From contig NZ_WNZW01000002.1 of NCBI RefSeq assembly GCF_009725165.1, forward strand, positions 310,001 to 374,000: a stretch of DNA of 64,000 nt, given 5' to 3'. The stretch is from Paenibacillus woosongensis (lineage in GTDB: Bacteria > Bacillota > Bacilli > Paenibacillales > Paenibacillaceae). The notes below the pieces were generated by a model. That model ran no database searches. It saw only the letters and a program-made list of their open reading frames with translations, and was not told where the DNA came from. Position numbers and translations under genes: made by a program. This document shows, one piece after another, positions 39,881 through 47,710 of the stretch (position 1 is the stretch's first letter; every line of letters begins with the position of its first letter).

Positions 39881-40774
39881 ATGAGCAAAACCGCATACCG
39901 CGTGTTACTATATTATAAATTTGTTCACATCGAATCTCCAGAAGCATTTACCGCGGAACATTTACAGTACTGCAAAGACCTCGGCCTGAAAGGGCGTATC
40001 CTCATCGCTTCCGAAGGCATTAACGGAACGGTGTCCGGAACGGTGGAACAAACCGAGAAATATATGAACGATTTACGGGCCAACCCGCTATTCCAAGACA
40101 TCGTCTTCAAAATCGATGAAGTAGAAGGACATGCCTTCAAAAAAATGTTCGTCCGCCACAAAAAAGAACTGGTTACTTTCCGTTACGAGCATGAGCTAGA
40201 CCCGAACAAAATCAGCGGCAAACGGCTGTCTCCCGTCGAATTTCACGAACAATTGCAGCAGGAAGATGTCATCGTCATCGACGGCCGCAACGACTACGAA
40301 TACGATATCGGCCATTTTCGCGGCGCCATCCGTCCGGAAGTGGAGTCCTTCCGCGAGTTCCCGGAGTGGATTCGCGAGAATTTAAGTGAGTATAAGGATA
40401 AAAAAATTTTAACTTATTGTACAGGGGGAATCCGCTGCGAGAAACTGACCGGCTTCCTGCTGCATGAAGGTTTTACGGATGTAGCCCAGCTAGAGGGCGG
40501 AATCGTCACTTACGGCAAAGATCCTGAGGTACAGGGACATTTGTTCGACGGCAAATGCTATGTGTTCGATGAGCGGATTTCCGTGCCGATCAACCGTACC
40601 GACGAGGATATCGTTATTGCGAGCTGCTACCATTGCGGCGAGACGAATGACCGCTATATCAACTGTCCCGTGTGCAATCTCCAGCATGTCTGCTGCGAAG
40701 CCTGCGAGGAAGAGCATCACGGATTCTGCAGCAGCGAATGCAAGGAAGCCGCACTCACTGCAAGCAACGGCTAA
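39881..40774 (+). CDS. trhO: tRNA uridine(34) hydroxylase TrhO (rhodanese-like)
   Basis: ATG 39881 behind AGGTGATC gives 297 residues. N-terminal acylphosphatase-like domain with [18 protein letters not shown], central rhodanese domain with the catalytic Cys loop [11 protein letters not shown], and a C-terminal Cys-rich zinc knuckle ([20 protein letters not shown]). It hydroxylates U34 of certain tRNAs with oxygen, as a step toward 5-methoxyuridine. The product starts [12 protein letters not shown] as in family members. A SufR-like regulator starts 25 bp downstream, perhaps co-transcribed. Confidence 0.93.
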   Translation: MSKTAYRVLLYYKFVHIESPEAFTAEHLQYCKDLGLKGRILIASEGINGTVSGTVEQTEKYMNDLRANPLFQDIVFKIDEVEGHAFKKMFVRHKKELVTFRYEHELDPNKISGKRLSPVEFHEQLQQEDVIVIDGRNDYEYDIGHFRGAIRPEVESFREFPEWIRENLSEYKDKKILTYCTGGIRCEKLTGFLLHEGFTDVAQLEGGIVTYGKDPEVQGHLFDGKCYVFDERISVPINRTDEDIVIASCYHCGETNDRYINCPVCNLQHVCCEACEEEHHGFCSSECKEAALTASNG

Positions 40775-40799
40775 TGTCATTCTAGCAAGGAGTGTCACG

Positions 40800-41432
40800 A
40801 TGAACCAAATCAAAGAGCTGCCGACGAGGGAACGGATTTTGCACATGATGAAAACATCCGGCCCTCTCAGCGCGAAAGAAATTACGTCCGAATTGCAAAT
40901 TACGGAAATGGCGGTCAGGCGCCATCTCGGCACGATGGAGCGCGACGGGCTGATCGAATCTAAAATGATCCGGCAGACGATGGGAAGGCCTACCTCGGTA
41001 TTCGGGCTTACGGAGTTGGCCGAAGGCCTGTTTCCTAGAAACTACCATACGCTGACCCTCGATCTGCTGAGTGAGCTTGAAAATGAAAGCGGCGAGGATA
41101 CGATTAGACGGCTCTTCGAGAAACGCCGGGATAAGCTGAAGCAGCAGTACCAGACAAGCATGGAAGGGATCCCCTTTGCCGATAAAGTAAAGAAACTGGC
41201 GCAAATTCAGAACGAAAACGGCTATATGACCGAGTGCGAGCAAAATGATGATGGTGATTTTGTGCTGAAGGAGCACAACTGTCCGATTTCGCATATCGCA
41301 AACCGTTACAACCACGCCTGTGACTGCGAATTAAGCTTATTCAAGTCGCTCTTGAAGACAGAGATTGAACGTACGGAATGCCTGGCGCAAGACGGAAAAA
41401 GATGCATTTATATCATTTCCAATCCCAAATAA
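40800..41432 (+). CDS. Helix-turn-helix regulator with C-terminal cysteine cluster (SufR-like)
   Basis: ATG 40800 with AAGGAG 7 bp upstream gives 210 residues. A longer frame upstream is noise within trhO. The N-terminal winged helix (PTRERILHMMKTSGPLSAKE, MAVRRHLGTMERDGLIES) is DeoR/MarR-like. The C-terminal half has NCPISHIANRYNHACDCE and a further pair (TECLAQDGKRC), the spacing used by SufR-type proteins to bind an iron-sulfur cluster. It may sense Fe-S or redox state. Targets could include the upstream trhO, but no operator is seen. Confidence 0.82.
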   Translation: MNQIKELPTRERILHMMKTSGPLSAKEITSELQITEMAVRRHLGTMERDGLIESKMIRQTMGRPTSVFGLTELAEGLFPRNYHTLTLDLLSELENESGEDTIRRLFEKRRDKLKQQYQTSMEGIPFADKVKKLAQIQNENGYMTECEQNDDGDFVLKEHNCPISHIANRYNHACDCELSLFKSLLKTEIERTECLAQDGKRCIYIISNPK

Positions 41433-41455
41433 GGAAGTAGAACAGCAGTAATATA

Positions 41456-41500
41456 AAAACCTTCGGAGCCGCCGATTGTCAGCGCCGAAGGTTTTCTTTT
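41456..41500. terminator. Bidirectional terminator
   Basis: AAAACCTTCGG and CCGAAGGTTTT form a perfect outer stem, followed by CTTTT on the plus side. It serves the SufR-like gene and the convergent yuzB. Confidence 0.85.
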
Positions 41501-41532
41501 GCCTGAAATTGGGTATGATTAAACAGGGAATA

Positions 41533-41793
41533 TCACTCTATATCATCAAAAGCTCGAAGCTCCTCCTCAATCGTCTGCCGGATCAACTGTACGCACTCTT
41601 CGACCGTCTTGGCAAATACCCGCTTGCCATTGACCATCGCATAGGGCCTTAGCTTGCACAGGCCGCACAAATTGAGGCAGTCGAGGCGGAGAACGGCTAT
41701 CTCGGGATATTCTTCTTCCAGCTGCTCCAGCTCTACCGAGCTGAGCAGGTTGCTATCGCATACTTCCACAACGACGATTCCCAAGCCCACCAC
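41533..41793 (-). CDS. yuzB: DUF1450 family protein YuzB
   Basis: The 86-residue product starts at GTG 41791-41793 behind GAGGTG. Typical YuzB pattern: VVVEVCDSNLLSS near the N-terminus, EEEYPEIAVLRLDCLNLCGLC with three closely spaced Cys, then LRPYAMVNGKRVFAKT. The fold is thioredoxin/ferredoxin-like. The Cys cluster may bind metal or an Fe-S cluster. It diverges from sodA. Function is unknown. Confidence 0.9.
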   Translation of the reverse strand: MVGLGIVVVEVCDSNLLSSVELEQLEEEYPEIAVLRLDCLNLCGLCKLRPYAMVNGKRVFAKTVEECVQLIRQTIEEELRAFDDIE

Positions 41794-41899
41794 ATGTCAC
41801 CTCAAATTTACGTTATCGTTACAGTTCAATTATTATGATAAACGTCCTACCATTTGTCAATACAAACTACCCATTTAATATACTTAACATACATATAAG

Positions 41900-41928
41900 T
41901 TGACTAAGTGTGCGTAAATATTTATAAT
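41900..41928 (+). promoter_or_regulatory. SigA promoter of sodA
   Basis: TTGACT (41900-41905), a 17-bp spacer and TATAAT (41923-41928), about 57 bp before the sodA ATG. The -10 overlaps an AATGATCATT palindrome (41926-41935) that might be an operator. Confidence 0.8.
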
Positions 41929-41984
41929 GATCATTGTGAGAAATAAAGGGCACTACATATACACTAGAGAGGATGATTTAAATT

Positions 41985-42602
41985 ATGGCACACCAATTAC
42001 CTGCTCTACCTTACCCGAATAATGCACTCGAACCACATATCGACGAACAAACGATGATGATCCACCATGATCGCCATCACAATACTTATGTAACGAACCT
42101 GAACGCGGCGCTGGAGTCCGCTCCTGAGCTTCAGTCCAAATCTCTGGAAGATCTGATCGCCGATCTGGACAGCGTTCCTGAGAGCATTCGCACAGCGGTT
42201 CGCAACAACGGCGGCGGACACGCCAACCACTCCCTGTTCTGGGAAACGATCGGACCAAACGGCGGCGGCCAGCCTTCCGGCAAGCTTGCTGACGCAATCA
42301 ACAACGAGCTTGGCGGCTTCGACAAGTTCAAGGAAGATTTCACGAAAGCAGCTACGACTCGTTTCGGCAGCGGCTGGGCATTCCTTGCGGTAGACAAAGA
42401 CGGCAAATTGTCCGTATACAGCCTGCCTAATCAGGATTCCCCAATCATGGAAGGCAAAACTCCAATCCTCGGTCTGGACGTTTGGGAGCATGCTTACTAC
42501 CTGAAATACCAAAACAAACGCCCTGACTACATCGCAGCTTTCTTCAACGTTATCAACTGGTCTGAAGTTGAGAAACGTTATGAAGCGGCTCTTAACAAAT
42601 AA
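41985..42602 (+). CDS. sodA: Superoxide dismutase, Mn/Fe type
   Basis: The 205-residue product is full length, starting at ATG 41985 behind AGAGAGGATG. It dismutates superoxide to oxygen and peroxide in the cytosol. Motifs are [29 protein letters not shown] (first His ligand), [13 protein letters not shown] (second His), and [12 protein letters not shown] with the Asp and His ligands. Residues in the FGSGWAFL segment are standard. A strong SigA promoter precedes it and a terminator follows. Confidence 0.97.
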   Translation: MAHQLPALPYPNNALEPHIDEQTMMIHHDRHHNTYVTNLNAALESAPELQSKSLEDLIADLDSVPESIRTAVRNNGGGHANHSLFWETIGPNGGGQPSGKLADAINNELGGFDKFKEDFTKAATTRFGSGWAFLAVDKDGKLSVYSLPNQDSPIMEGKTPILGLDVWEHAYYLKYQNKRPDYIAAFFNVINWSEVEKRYEAALNK

Positions 42603-42620
42603 TTGAGTTATTGCAAACAC

Positions 42621-42658
42621 AAGACGGACATCTCTTCACCGGGATGTCCGTCTTTTTA
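42621..42658 (+). terminator. Terminator of sodA
   Basis: AGACGGACATC and GATGTCCGTCT form a perfect stem followed by TTTTATG. Confidence 0.88.
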
Positions 42659-42692
42659 TGGGTTTGTGGATGTTTATTCAATTCTATTTATT

Positions 42693-43727
42693 TTATTGTA
42701 CGCCCTGCTTCCTCTTTACGGATTCGCGGACGATCAGCGTTGGCGCGATACTCCAGCGAACCGCTTCCCGGGAAGGTTCAGACAGTGATAGCAGCAGCTC
42801 TGCAGCGGCATCGCACATTCGCTCCTTCTCTACGCGTACCGTAGTCATATTCACCCCCGAGCTGCTGTCATACCGGAGATCATCATAACCCGCAATCGAA
42901 ATGTCCCCAGGCACAGCAATGTCCTGTTTCTGAAGCACCTCGGCCAAAATATAGGCAATTCGGTCGTTCCCGCAGAAAAATGCGCTTGGCAGCTCGGTCA
43001 GTCCAGACAGGAAGGAGGAAATTTCCTCTTCCGTATAATCATAGCCTTCTGAAGACGTTAGGCAATACTCTCCCCTTATCTTCAGTCCTCCGCTCTGCAT
43101 TGCCCTCCAGTACCCCAGCCAGCGCTCTTCATGGCTTGTCGTCAAATTGACGGGGCCGATGAATCCGATTTCGGCATGTCCGCACTCCATGAGATAGGAC
43201 ACCGCTTCATATGCCCCCTCCATATTCGCCGAGGTGACAGCCGGACAAGGCAGGTCCCGGTGATAAGAATCCATCATGACAAGCCGGACCTGCTGCTCCC
43301 AGACAAGACGCGCATATTCCAAGCTCGTAATTCCAAATAATATAACGCCTCGATAAGAAATATCTGTGAACAGGCGCGGCAGCTTAAGAAGCTGCTCGGA
43401 TTCGCGGTCAATCGGCGCGATGACGGCGTTGAAGCCTTTGCTGCGAATGCTCTTTTCGAGCCCCCAAATCATGTCATGATAAAATTGAAAATGATCATTG
43501 TCCTGGTAGCTCATAATCCGCTCTGGCACAAGCACGAGAATATTGGATTGTTCGCTGTCGCTGACGGCATAAGGGCCATATCCCATTTCCTTGGCTGTAT
43601 GCATAATACGGCTGCGCAATTCCTCGCTTACCCCCTTCTTGTTGGTCAGGGCCAGCGATACGGCATTTTTGGAAATTTCCAGCCTGTCGGCAATATCCTG
43701 CATGGATATTTTCTTTTTACGGGCCAT
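42693..43727 (-). CDS. LacI-family transcriptional regulator of the ROK kinase-manA operon
   Basis: ATG 43725-43727 behind GAGAGGG gives 344 residues. An upstream ATG is less likely. The N-terminal helix-turn-helix is ISMQDIADRLEISKNAVSLA and the sugar-binding core follows, with VILFGITSLEYARLV and IAGYDDLRYDSSSGVNMTTV. Divergent position to the kinase-manA operon, with both promoters inside one inverted repeat, indicates local control. The effector is probably a sugar of the mannose pathway. This is inferred from gene context only. Confidence 0.88.
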   Translation of the reverse strand: MARKKKISMQDIADRLEISKNAVSLALTNKKGVSEELRSRIMHTAKEMGYGPYAVSDSEQSNILVLVPERIMSYQDNDHFQFYHDMIWGLEKSIRSKGFNAVIAPIDRESEQLLKLPRLFTDISYRGVILFGITSLEYARLVWEQQVRLVMMDSYHRDLPCPAVTSANMEGAYEAVSYLMECGHAEIGFIGPVNLTTSHEERWLGYWRAMQSGGLKIRGEYCLTSSEGYDYTEEEISSFLSGLTELPSAFFCGNDRIAYILAEVLQKQDIAVPGDISIAGYDDLRYDSSSGVNMTTVRVEKERMCDAAAELLLSLSEPSREAVRWSIAPTLIVRESVKRKQGVQ

Positions 43728-43765
43728 TCTTTTCAACCCTCTCAAAACATGATAAACTTAACCTA

Positions 43766-43817
43766 AATATACTTTACAAAAATTAATTTTGTCAAGTTTG
43801 TAAAGTTAACATAGAAT
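43766..43817. promoter_or_regulatory. Overlapping divergent promoters with an inverted-repeat operator
   Basis: ACTTTACAAA (43771-43780) and TTTGTAAAGT (43797-43806) are perfect inverted repeats. Minus promoter: TTGACA (43795-43790), 18 bp, TATATT (43771-43766). Plus promoter: TTGTCA (43789-43794), 17 bp, TAGAAT (43812-43817). The two -35 elements overlap, so one bound repressor would block both. Confidence 0.7.
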
Positions 43818-43833
43818 ACAGGAGGTATTCGAC

Positions 43834-44754
43834 TTGGAAGTGAAATACGCGATAGGCATCGATATCGGCGGTACCAAGACAGCGATCGGGATCATCGATT
43901 CGGATGGAAAGGTATGCGCCAAGACCTCCCTGCCTACAGATCTAACGATTGATCCGCACGTGATGGTCAGCCGCATAGCCGATGCCGCCAAGCAGCTGCT
44001 TGCGGAACAAAGCCTAAACGAAGCCCAAATTGCAGGTATTGGAGTCGGGGCTCCCGGTCCTTTAAATACGAAAACGGGCCATATCGTCAAGCCGCCCAAT
44101 ATGCCGGCTTGGCATGGCTTCCCTTTGCTTGAATCCTTGAAGCGGCATTTTGTGCTTCCGATTGCATTCGAGAACGACGCCACGGCTGCTGCACTGGCTG
44201 AGAAATGGCAGGGAGCCGCGCGGGACGCCGACCATTTCATCTTTATAACGATCAGCACCGGTATCGGCGCCGGCATATTCTCGCACGGCAAGCTGATTAC
44301 GGGCTCGACCGGCAATGCTGGCGACGTGGGGCATATCGTTATTGATCCATCCGCCGGGGACTGCGTATGCGGCCAGCAGGGCTGCTGGGAGTTCGTCGCT
44401 TCCGGCACGGCTATTGCCAGACAAGCTTCCCGGCTGCTTGACAGGGACGTCAGCTCCAAAGAGGCGTTCGATCTTGCCAGGGAAGGGCATGCCGGCATGA
44501 AGGCGCTGATCGATCAAGTGTTTCGCTACATCGGCATCGGCTGCGTCACACTGATTAACACCTTCGACCCGGAGAAAGTAGTCATCGGCGGCGGCGTCTC
44601 GCAGGTCGGTAACCCACTGTTTAGTGCCGTGCAGGATTATGTGAGCAGTTGCGCCTTGAATCCTTCAGGGCAGAGCACCCCGATCGTTCCTGCCGCATTA
44701 AACCAGGATGCAGGTCTGATCGGCGCTGCCGCATTGATCCATATGAAATATTAA
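43834..44754 (+). CDS. ROK family sugar kinase (glucokinase/mannokinase-like)
   Basis: Start TTG 43834-43836 with AGGAGG 8 bp upstream gives 306 residues. ROK hallmarks are GIDIGGTKTAIG (phosphate loop), GIGVGAPGPLN, ENDATAAALAEKW with the catalytic Asp, TISTGIGAGI, GHIVIDPS, and the zinc-binding CVCGQQGCWE. It phosphorylates a hexose with ATP. Pairing with manA suggests mannose or fructose as substrate, similar to GmuE-GmuF in Bacillus, but glucose is not excluded. manA begins 31 bp downstream. Confidence 0.92.
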   Translation: MEVKYAIGIDIGGTKTAIGIIDSDGKVCAKTSLPTDLTIDPHVMVSRIADAAKQLLAEQSLNEAQIAGIGVGAPGPLNTKTGHIVKPPNMPAWHGFPLLESLKRHFVLPIAFENDATAAALAEKWQGAARDADHFIFITISTGIGAGIFSHGKLITGSTGNAGDVGHIVIDPSAGDCVCGQQGCWEFVASGTAIARQASRLLDRDVSSKEAFDLAREGHAGMKALIDQVFRYIGIGCVTLINTFDPEKVVIGGGVSQVGNPLFSAVQDYVSSCALNPSGQSTPIVPAALNQDAGLIGAAALIHMKY

Positions 44755-44785
44755 TCACGCGATAAGAAGGGAAGATAACATCTCT

Positions 44786-45733
44786 ATGAATCAACAGCCT
44801 ATTTTTCTCAAACCTGTATTTCAAGAGCGCATTTGGGGCGGAAGCAAGCTGGCAGAGCTATTCGGCTACGATATACCTTATGCGAAGACCGGAGAGTGCT
44901 GGGCGGTATCGGCTCACCCCAACGGACAAAGCGTTGTCAAGGCCGGGCCCTACCAGGGACTGACCCTCGGGGAGCTATGGTCGTCCCATCCCGAATTATT
45001 TCAATCGGAATCACCGGTATTCCCCTTGCTGACCAAAATTTTGGACGCTTCCGACGACCTCTCCGTTCAGGTTCATCCAGACGATGAGTATGCTGGAGAG
45101 CATGAGAACGGCGAGCTGGGCAAGACGGAGTGCTGGTATATCATTGACGCCGAGCCGGGCGCAGAGATCATTTATGGCCATGAGGCCAAATCCAAGGAGC
45201 AGCTCGTGCAGTGGATCGAGGAAGGAAATTGGGAGGGGCTTCTTACCAAGGTTCCGGTTCATCCCGGCGATTTCTTCTACGTGCCTAGCGGGACGATTCA
45301 TGCTCTCGGCAAAGGAATCGTTGTGCTTGAGACCCAGCAGAGCTCAGACACGACCTATCGTGTTTACGATTATGATCGTAAAGACAAGGACGGAAATACC
45401 CGGGAGCTTCATCTGGACAAGGCCATTGACGTCACCACGATTCCCCAGTCGTACAAGAAGGAGACCTATGATACATTTACGCAAGAAGGACTTACTATAA
45501 CCTCCTTTGTATCAAACGATTTCTTCACCGTACAAAAATGGGATCTCGATGGCCAGGCCCATCTGGAAGCTGGCAAGAAATACATGCTTTGCAGCGTAAT
45601 TGAAGGACATGGACAGTTGACTACCGGAGACAATCAATACCCGCTAAACAAGGGCGACCACTTTATTCTCCCTGTCCCCTTTGGCCCGTATGAACTGAAC
45701 GGTTCGATGAATTTGATCGTGTCCTCGGAATAA
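44786..45733 (+). CDS. manA: Mannose-6-phosphate isomerase, class I
   Basis: The 315-residue product starts at ATG 44786 and interconverts mannose-6-phosphate and fructose-6-phosphate. Zinc-site motifs are LSVQVHPDDEYA, KTECWYIIDAEPG and FYVPSGTIHALGKG with the catalytic cupin region. The start region KPVFQERIWGGSKL is typical. Co-transcribed with the ROK kinase, it links mannose or a related sugar to glycolysis. A long terminator follows. Confidence 0.95.
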   Translation: MNQQPIFLKPVFQERIWGGSKLAELFGYDIPYAKTGECWAVSAHPNGQSVVKAGPYQGLTLGELWSSHPELFQSESPVFPLLTKILDASDDLSVQVHPDDEYAGEHENGELGKTECWYIIDAEPGAEIIYGHEAKSKEQLVQWIEEGNWEGLLTKVPVHPGDFFYVPSGTIHALGKGIVVLETQQSSDTTYRVYDYDRKDKDGNTRELHLDKAIDVTTIPQSYKKETYDTFTQEGLTITSFVSNDFFTVQKWDLDGQAHLEAGKKYMLCSVIEGHGQLTTGDNQYPLNKGDHFILPVPFGPYELNGSMNLIVSSE

Positions 45734-45770
45734 CGGAATAGCAAAACCACACAAGTCCTAACGCCGAATA

Positions 45771-45825
45771 AAAAACGGGCTGACTCTAGTTAGAAGCATC
45801 TAACTTCGAAGTCAGCCCGTTTCGT
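45771..45825. terminator. Bidirectional terminator between manA and the DinB-like gene
   Basis: AAACGGGCTGACT and AGTCAGCCCGTTT form a perfect 13-bp outer stem, with an inner AGTTAGA/TCTAACT stem. Confidence 0.88.
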
Positions 45826-46353
45826 TTACATTTGTCCGATTAAATACCGTTCACGAATGATCCGGAAATGATGAATCGCATGACCGGCAATAATATAAGC
45901 AAGCGCCCTGCTGGATACAGGTCCCCCGCTCGCAGTTCCGACCCGCTGCCAAGCTTCATCATCCAATTGCCGGATAAGCGACAAGGTCGCTTTCCTGACC
46001 ATCGTGAAATCCTTCAGCAACTGCTGGATCGACAACCGTTCAAAATTAGCATGGTTCACAAACAGCTCCTCGTTAAAACCCGGCAGCGGCGTCTTATCTC
46101 CCCTGGCAATCCGCAGCAGCCGATAGCTCATCACACGCTCCGTATCCGTTATATGCCCCAGCACTTCCTTCAGGCTCCATTTACCTTCTGCATACTTATA
46201 ATTGCCGGCTTCGTCCGAGAGTGTTCCTAGTTTAAGCATTGCTTCCTCCGGCTGAAGCTCAAGCAGAGAAATTAACTCTCCTTCCGGCACTTCACGAATA
46301 TACTCCCCGAAATGCTCCAGATACTCTCCTGGCTGTGGTTTAGACAACGTCAT
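45826..46353 (-). CDS. DinB-like metal-binding protein
   Basis: The 175-residue product has the four-helix DinB/YfiT fold, with WSLKEVLGHITDTERVMSYR (first metal His) and YIIAGHAIHHFRIIRERYL (second His pair). Family members include bacillithiol transferases such as BstA, so thiol transfer is possible. The start ATG 46351-46353 has only a weak site. No operon partner is evident. Confidence 0.88.
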   Translation of the reverse strand: MTLSKPQPGEYLEHFGEYIREVPEGELISLLELQPEEAMLKLGTLSDEAGNYKYAEGKWSLKEVLGHITDTERVMSYRLLRIARGDKTPLPGFNEELFVNHANFERLSIQQLLKDFTMVRKATLSLIRQLDDEAWQRVGTASGGPVSSRALAYIIAGHAIHHFRIIRERYLIGQM

Positions 46354-46383
46354 AACTCATCCCCCAAACATAGATATAGATCT

Positions 46384-46596
46384 TTAATCATCCCATACGT
46401 CATCCATCAGAGACTTCATATACTCGCTTCTTTGCTTCGTCTTCCCAGCGTTTGCATTCCACCGGGTTCCGTCCCATTCCACGACATCTCCGGTCTTTAC
46501 ATCGGCACCTACCAGCTCGCGAGGCACGTCCCTTGTCTGGCCATCTACCTCTATAATACAATACTCACCTTCAAAGCCTTCAATGATCCCAACCAT
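46384..46596 (-). CDS. DUF3006 family small protein
   Basis: The 70-residue product is taken from ATG 46594-46596 with GAGAGGTGAG upstream. GTG 46606-46608, overlapping the stop of the preceding gene, is an alternative. The DUF3006 pattern is GIIEGFEGEYCIIEVDGQ, the short V/P-rich DVPRELVGADVKTGDVVEWDG. In many Firmicutes this domain is coupled to secreted ComEC-like MBL proteins, as here. Role is unknown. Confidence 0.82.
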   Translation of the reverse strand: MVGIIEGFEGEYCIIEVDGQTRDVPRELVGADVKTGDVVEWDGTRWNANAGKTKQRSEYMKSLMDDVWDD

Positions 46597-46604
46597 CGTT
46601 CCAC

Positions 46605-47504
46605 TCACCTCTCGGTCGTGATTCGGTATGTATGACCGTCTGAAGCAATTTCCACGGTGCCATGCAGGTCATTGCGGTATACTTCAATCCCCTGCTTACT
46701 CAGCCTATCCAATACGGTCGAAGTAGGATGCCCATAATTGTTCTCCCCAACCTGGATCACCCCATATTGCGGAGCAGCCTTCTTCAAAAAGCTTAACGTA
46801 GTAGAAGATTTCGAGCCATGATGTCCTATCAGCATTACGTCGGCCTGCAAATCCGCCCCGGATTCGATCATATCCTTCTCACTCTGACGCTCGGCATCAC
46901 CGGTCAGCAAGTAGGATGTATTACCGTACACCACTTTGACTACGGCGCTCATATTGTTCTTGTCATCGTAGGTTTGGACGGGGGCAACCATGGTCACCTG
47001 AACGTCTTCATCCCACTCAAGCCCAAGCCCTGCCTTAGCCGTCTTGACCTTCAGGCCCTTATTCTTAATCGAGAGCAGCAAAGATTCAAAGGTCTTCGTA
47101 TTTGCTTGAATCTTCGGCATATAAATTTCCCCGATGTCAACATGGTCGATGACCCGGTCCAAGCCGCCGATATGATCTGCATCCGGATGCGTACCGATCA
47201 CGATATCCAAGCGGTTAACGCCATACTCCTTTAAATAATCAAGCATCGCCTGCTCTCGGTCATTATTCCCTGCATCGATCAGCATCGTCTTCCCGGAAGG
47301 GCTGATCAGCAATTGGGAGGCCCCTTGACCCACATCGAGAAAAATAACCCGCAGACGGCCCTCATTCTGCCTGGAGCCGCTGCTTGTATCGGCAGGACTC
47401 CCCAGTTCCAATTCCAGAGCACAGCCAGATAACATCAGCACGACAGCCAGAATACTAACGAACATTCTTAACTGAAACTTAAAAATCGAATGACACTTCT
47501 TCAT
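46605..47504 (-). CDS. Secreted lipoprotein with ComEC/Rec2-type MBL hydrolase domain
   Basis: The 299-residue product has a lipoprotein-like signal (VLMLSGCAL, Cys near residue 28), then an MBL domain with FLDVGQGASQLLI, GTHPDADHIGGLD, LLTGDAER and LIGHHGSKSS. This is the soluble DNase-like domain found at the C-terminus of ComEC and in stand-alone secreted forms. Extracellular nuclease or other phosphodiesterase activity is inferred. The DUF3006 gene follows with overlap or at close range, so they are probably made together. Confidence 0.9.
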   Translation of the reverse strand: MKKCHSIFKFQLRMFVSILAVVLMLSGCALELELGSPADTSSGSRQNEGRLRVIFLDVGQGASQLLISPSGKTMLIDAGNNDREQAMLDYLKEYGVNRLDIVIGTHPDADHIGGLDRVIDHVDIGEIYMPKIQANTKTFESLLLSIKNKGLKVKTAKAGLGLEWDEDVQVTMVAPVQTYDDKNNMSAVVKVVYGNTSYLLTGDAERQSEKDMIESGADLQADVMLIGHHGSKSSTTLSFLKKAAPQYGVIQVGENNYGHPTSTVLDRLSKQGIEVYRNDLHGTVEIASDGHTYRITTER

Positions 47505-47645
47505 GGATGATCATTGTCCTTTTCTAGTTGCTCTAACCTTGCGCCATGACAACGAAACAATTAGAACATTTGTTCCACTTATTATATTAAATGCTCCAGC
47601 CAGAATCAACCATTAGCTTGTAACCTTTATTTGCGAAAATAATGC

Positions 47646-47681
47646 AAAAGCACTTCAGCCAAATCGCTGAAGTGCTTTAAA
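47646..47681 (-). terminator. Terminator of the BIG2 protein gene
   Basis: AAAAGCACTTCAGC and GCTGAAGTGCTTT pair around CAAATC, with A and T flanks. It follows the stop by about 30 bp on the minus strand. Confidence 0.85.
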
Positions 47682-47710
47682 ATTGGAGAATACGGGATAA
47701 ATGAGACTTA

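Noticed and set aside
41921..41940. PerR- or Fur-type box over the sodA -10 region
   Set aside because: Only half of the consensus is present. The AATGATCATT palindrome overlaps the -10 but is too short to assign to a regulator.
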